A DNA stretch of 64,000 nt from RHLJ01 sp963974345 (GTDB lineage Bacteria; Bacteroidota; Rhodothermia; Balneolales; Balneolaceae), in assembly GCA_963974345.1 (NCBI GenBank), contig CAXBBW010000015.1:51288-115287 (forward strand), written 5' to 3'. Made by a program: the position numbers and the translations under genes. This document shows, one piece after another, positions 62,659-64,000 of this stretch (the first letter of the stretch is position 1; each line of letters begins with the position of its first letter). The notes beneath the pieces are model-generated. The model searched no databases. It was not told the DNA's origin and saw nothing but the letters and a program-made list of their open reading frames with translations.

Positions 62659-63804
62659 ATGAACAAGCAGATAACAAAACTTTCGGAAATTGTCCAAAAA
62701 TCATCACGTATCATTGTAGGATTGATGTCTGGTACTTCACTAGATGGAATCGATATTGCGCTGTGTGAATGTGGAGATCGCACGGTTAAAGTGAAGCATT
62801 TCAAAACCATAGAATACAATCCAACACTTAGAGCTAGAATTGCTTCTATTCAATCCAAAGAGATGGTGAGCTTGAAAGAAGTAACAGTTTTGAATACAGA
62901 ACTAGCGAATTTATATGCCGATTGGATTTTGGAAACTTTGAAGCAATGGAGAGTTGAAAAATCCGAAGTTGATTTAATAGCCAGTCATGGCCAAACTATT
63001 TACCATCACCCAATATCCGAACAAACCAGTACGCTACAAATTGTAGATGGAGACCATATTTCTACTAAAACAGGGATTATTACCATTTCAGATTTTAGGC
63101 AAAAACACACCGCTGTTGGGGGACAAGGAGCCCCTCTTGCTGCGCTAATGGATGAACGGTTATTCAGTGATGAAACCAAACATAGAATGCTTTTGAATTT
63201 AGGTGGAATTGCAAACTTTACTTGGTTGCCTAGTAAAGAAAGTGGGGAAGACATTATAACTTCTGATAGTGGTCCCGCTAATACGCTTATAAATGAAGCC
63301 ATGCAAAAGTACTTTGGTAAAGCTTATGATGAAACGGGAAAAACAGCTGCTTCAGGAACGGTTCATTCCGAACTATTAAAATATTTATTACTCGAACCCT
63401 ATTTCCGCAAAGAATTCCCCAAAACTACTGGACAGGAAGACTTCAATCTTGACTTAGTAGAAGAGCTTATAAAAGGGTATCAGATTGAGTTGGAACCAAA
63501 AGACTTGGTAGCTACACTCACTGGAGTAACTATTAAAAGCATTGCTCGTGCATTTGATAAAGTAGTGGGATCAAAAAACTACGAACTGTATGCAAGTGGA
63601 GGAGGGCTCCACAATCCGATATTGATGAATGGTATTCGAGAAAACCTTCCGAATGCAGAATTCACATCTTTCAGAAAATTAGATATCAATCCTGATGCCA
63701 AAGAAGCAGCATTAATGGCTTTTCTTGCCAATGAATTTGTTTTGGGAAATTCCTTTACAGTGAATGGGGAAGAAGTTTGTTTGGGGAAAATATCTCTCCC
63801 ATAA
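62659..63804 (+). CDS. anmK: Anhydro-N-acetylmuramic acid kinase
   Basis: 381 residues. Phosphorylates and opens 1,6-anhydro-MurNAc in peptidoglycan recycling. IIVGLMSGTSLDGIDIALCE at the N-terminus (phosphate loop), LIASHGQTIYHHP, ISDFRQKHTAVGGQGAPLA, LLNLGGIANFTW and TSDSGPANTLINEAM are all family motifs. Stands alone on the plus strand. Together with the VanX-like peptidase and the amidase in this window it fits cell-wall turnover. Confidence 0.95.
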   Translation: MNKQITKLSEIVQKSSRIIVGLMSGTSLDGIDIALCECGDRTVKVKHFKTIEYNPTLRARIASIQSKEMVSLKEVTVLNTELANLYADWILETLKQWRVEKSEVDLIASHGQTIYHHPISEQTSTLQIVDGDHISTKTGIITISDFRQKHTAVGGQGAPLAALMDERLFSDETKHRMLLNLGGIANFTWLPSKESGEDIITSDSGPANTLINEAMQKYFGKAYDETGKTAASGTVHSELLKYLLLEPYFRKEFPKTTGQEDFNLDLVEELIKGYQIELEPKDLVATLTGVTIKSIARAFDKVVGSKNYELYASGGGLHNPILMNGIRENLPNAEFTSFRKLDINPDAKEAALMAFLANEFVLGNSFTVNGEEVCLGKISLP

Positions 63805-63920
63805 ATTCGTAGACTTTTGCGACCTTTTTGTTCGACATAAATTATCTCAACTTTCGGTGCTTTTATTTAGGAGTTCTATGTTTATTACTCAACCTAAATC
63901 CTAATTGTAACTAAGTTTAA

Positions 63921-63936
63921 ATAATGATATCATTAT
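63921..63936. repeat. 16-base perfect palindrome
   Basis: ATAATGATATCATTAT in the intergenic end of the window, 11 bases before the heptamer array. It could be a regulator site or part of the same repeat element. Confidence 0.6.
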
Positions 63937-63946
63937 GATATCTTTT

Positions 63947-64000
63947 AACGAATAACGAATAACGAATAACGAATAACGAATAACGAATAACGAATAACGA
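63947..64000. repeat. Heptamer tandem repeat (AACGAAT)n, cut by the window edge
   Basis: AACGAAT is repeated without error for 54 bases (7.7 copies) to the last base, so the true copy number is unknown. The plus strand contains stops in every frame; the minus strand is open in all three frames, since the unit length is not a multiple of three. Confidence 0.97.

Noticed and set aside
62612..62707. 32-residue N-terminal extension of the small acidic protein
   Set aside because: It would overlap the conserved start of divergent anmK; the inner ATG gives a coherent acidic protein.

Overview
The window looks like chromosomal DNA of a marine or halophilic member of the Balneolota (Balneolaceae), or a close relative in the Bacteroidota/Rhodothermota group. 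Evidence: AT-rich DNA, weak or absent Shine-Dalgarno sites at most genes, a large Asp-box protein ending in a type IX secretion sorting tail (YPNPFNPST), a DUF4296 lipoprotein, a LeuA of the short Bacteroidota kind, and many small lipoproteins. The genus is inference; there is no rRNA. I found no tRNA, rRNA, CRISPR array or transposase.

Left part (1-9.6 kb): branched-chain amino acid synthesis. ilvD-ilvB run on the minus strand, ilvB being cut by the left edge, and are preceded by a Leu/Ile/Val-rich leader peptide plus an intrinsic terminator with a mutually exclusive pairing: a transcription attenuator. leuA-leuC-leuD-leuB run divergently on the plus strand. 9.7-31.6 kb is mostly housekeeping: a secreted Asp-box T9SS protein, CBS protein, recQ, coaX, udk, a cell-wall amidase, a giant coiled-coil P-loop protein coupled to an MscS channel and an M49-like peptidase, an ankyrin protein, a coupled three-gene methyltransferase/membrane/serine-hydrolase-like operon, a DUF819 transporter-like protein and an esterase lipoprotein.

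31.7-37.6 kb is the aspartate-lysine pathway (lysC, dapB, dapA, dapD), but dapA and dapD are separated by a GC-richer four-gene cassette on the other strand (ArsR, SRPBCC, DoxX-like, YdeI-like). The first 15 bases of dapD are repeated exactly next to dapA. A diverged copy of the last 16 codons of dapD lies at 42.71 kb, beyond a GH9 / jelly-roll / GH43 polysaccharide operon. The locus therefore appears to have been broken and rebuilt by one or two insertions.

42.8-52.0 kb is accessory: minus-strand genes of mixed kinds (OmdA/YdeI, M28 peptidase, FrnE-like, MDR dehydrogenase, VanX-like dipeptidase, PepSY-like, MBL hydrolase) and a truncated Crp-like fragment. It is bracketed by two about 170-bp direct repeats and by palindromic REP-like units whose stems differ by paired changes. 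50.4-60.3 kb is a beta-1,3-glucan (laminarin-type) cluster: a lipoprotein glycosidase, a very large GH94-clan phosphorylase (GH149/GH161-like), three GH17 proteins (one lipoprotein, two without signal peptide) and a GPH-type sugar symporter.

60.4-64 kb: a threonine synthase fused to a LeuA-type allosteric domain, a small acidic protein, anmK, and a heptamer tandem repeat running off the right edge. The leuA of this window lacks exactly the kind of domain found on the threonine synthase, which together with the ilv attenuator suggests unusual feedback control of the Thr-Ile-Leu-Val network. That is the best candidate here for something undescribed.
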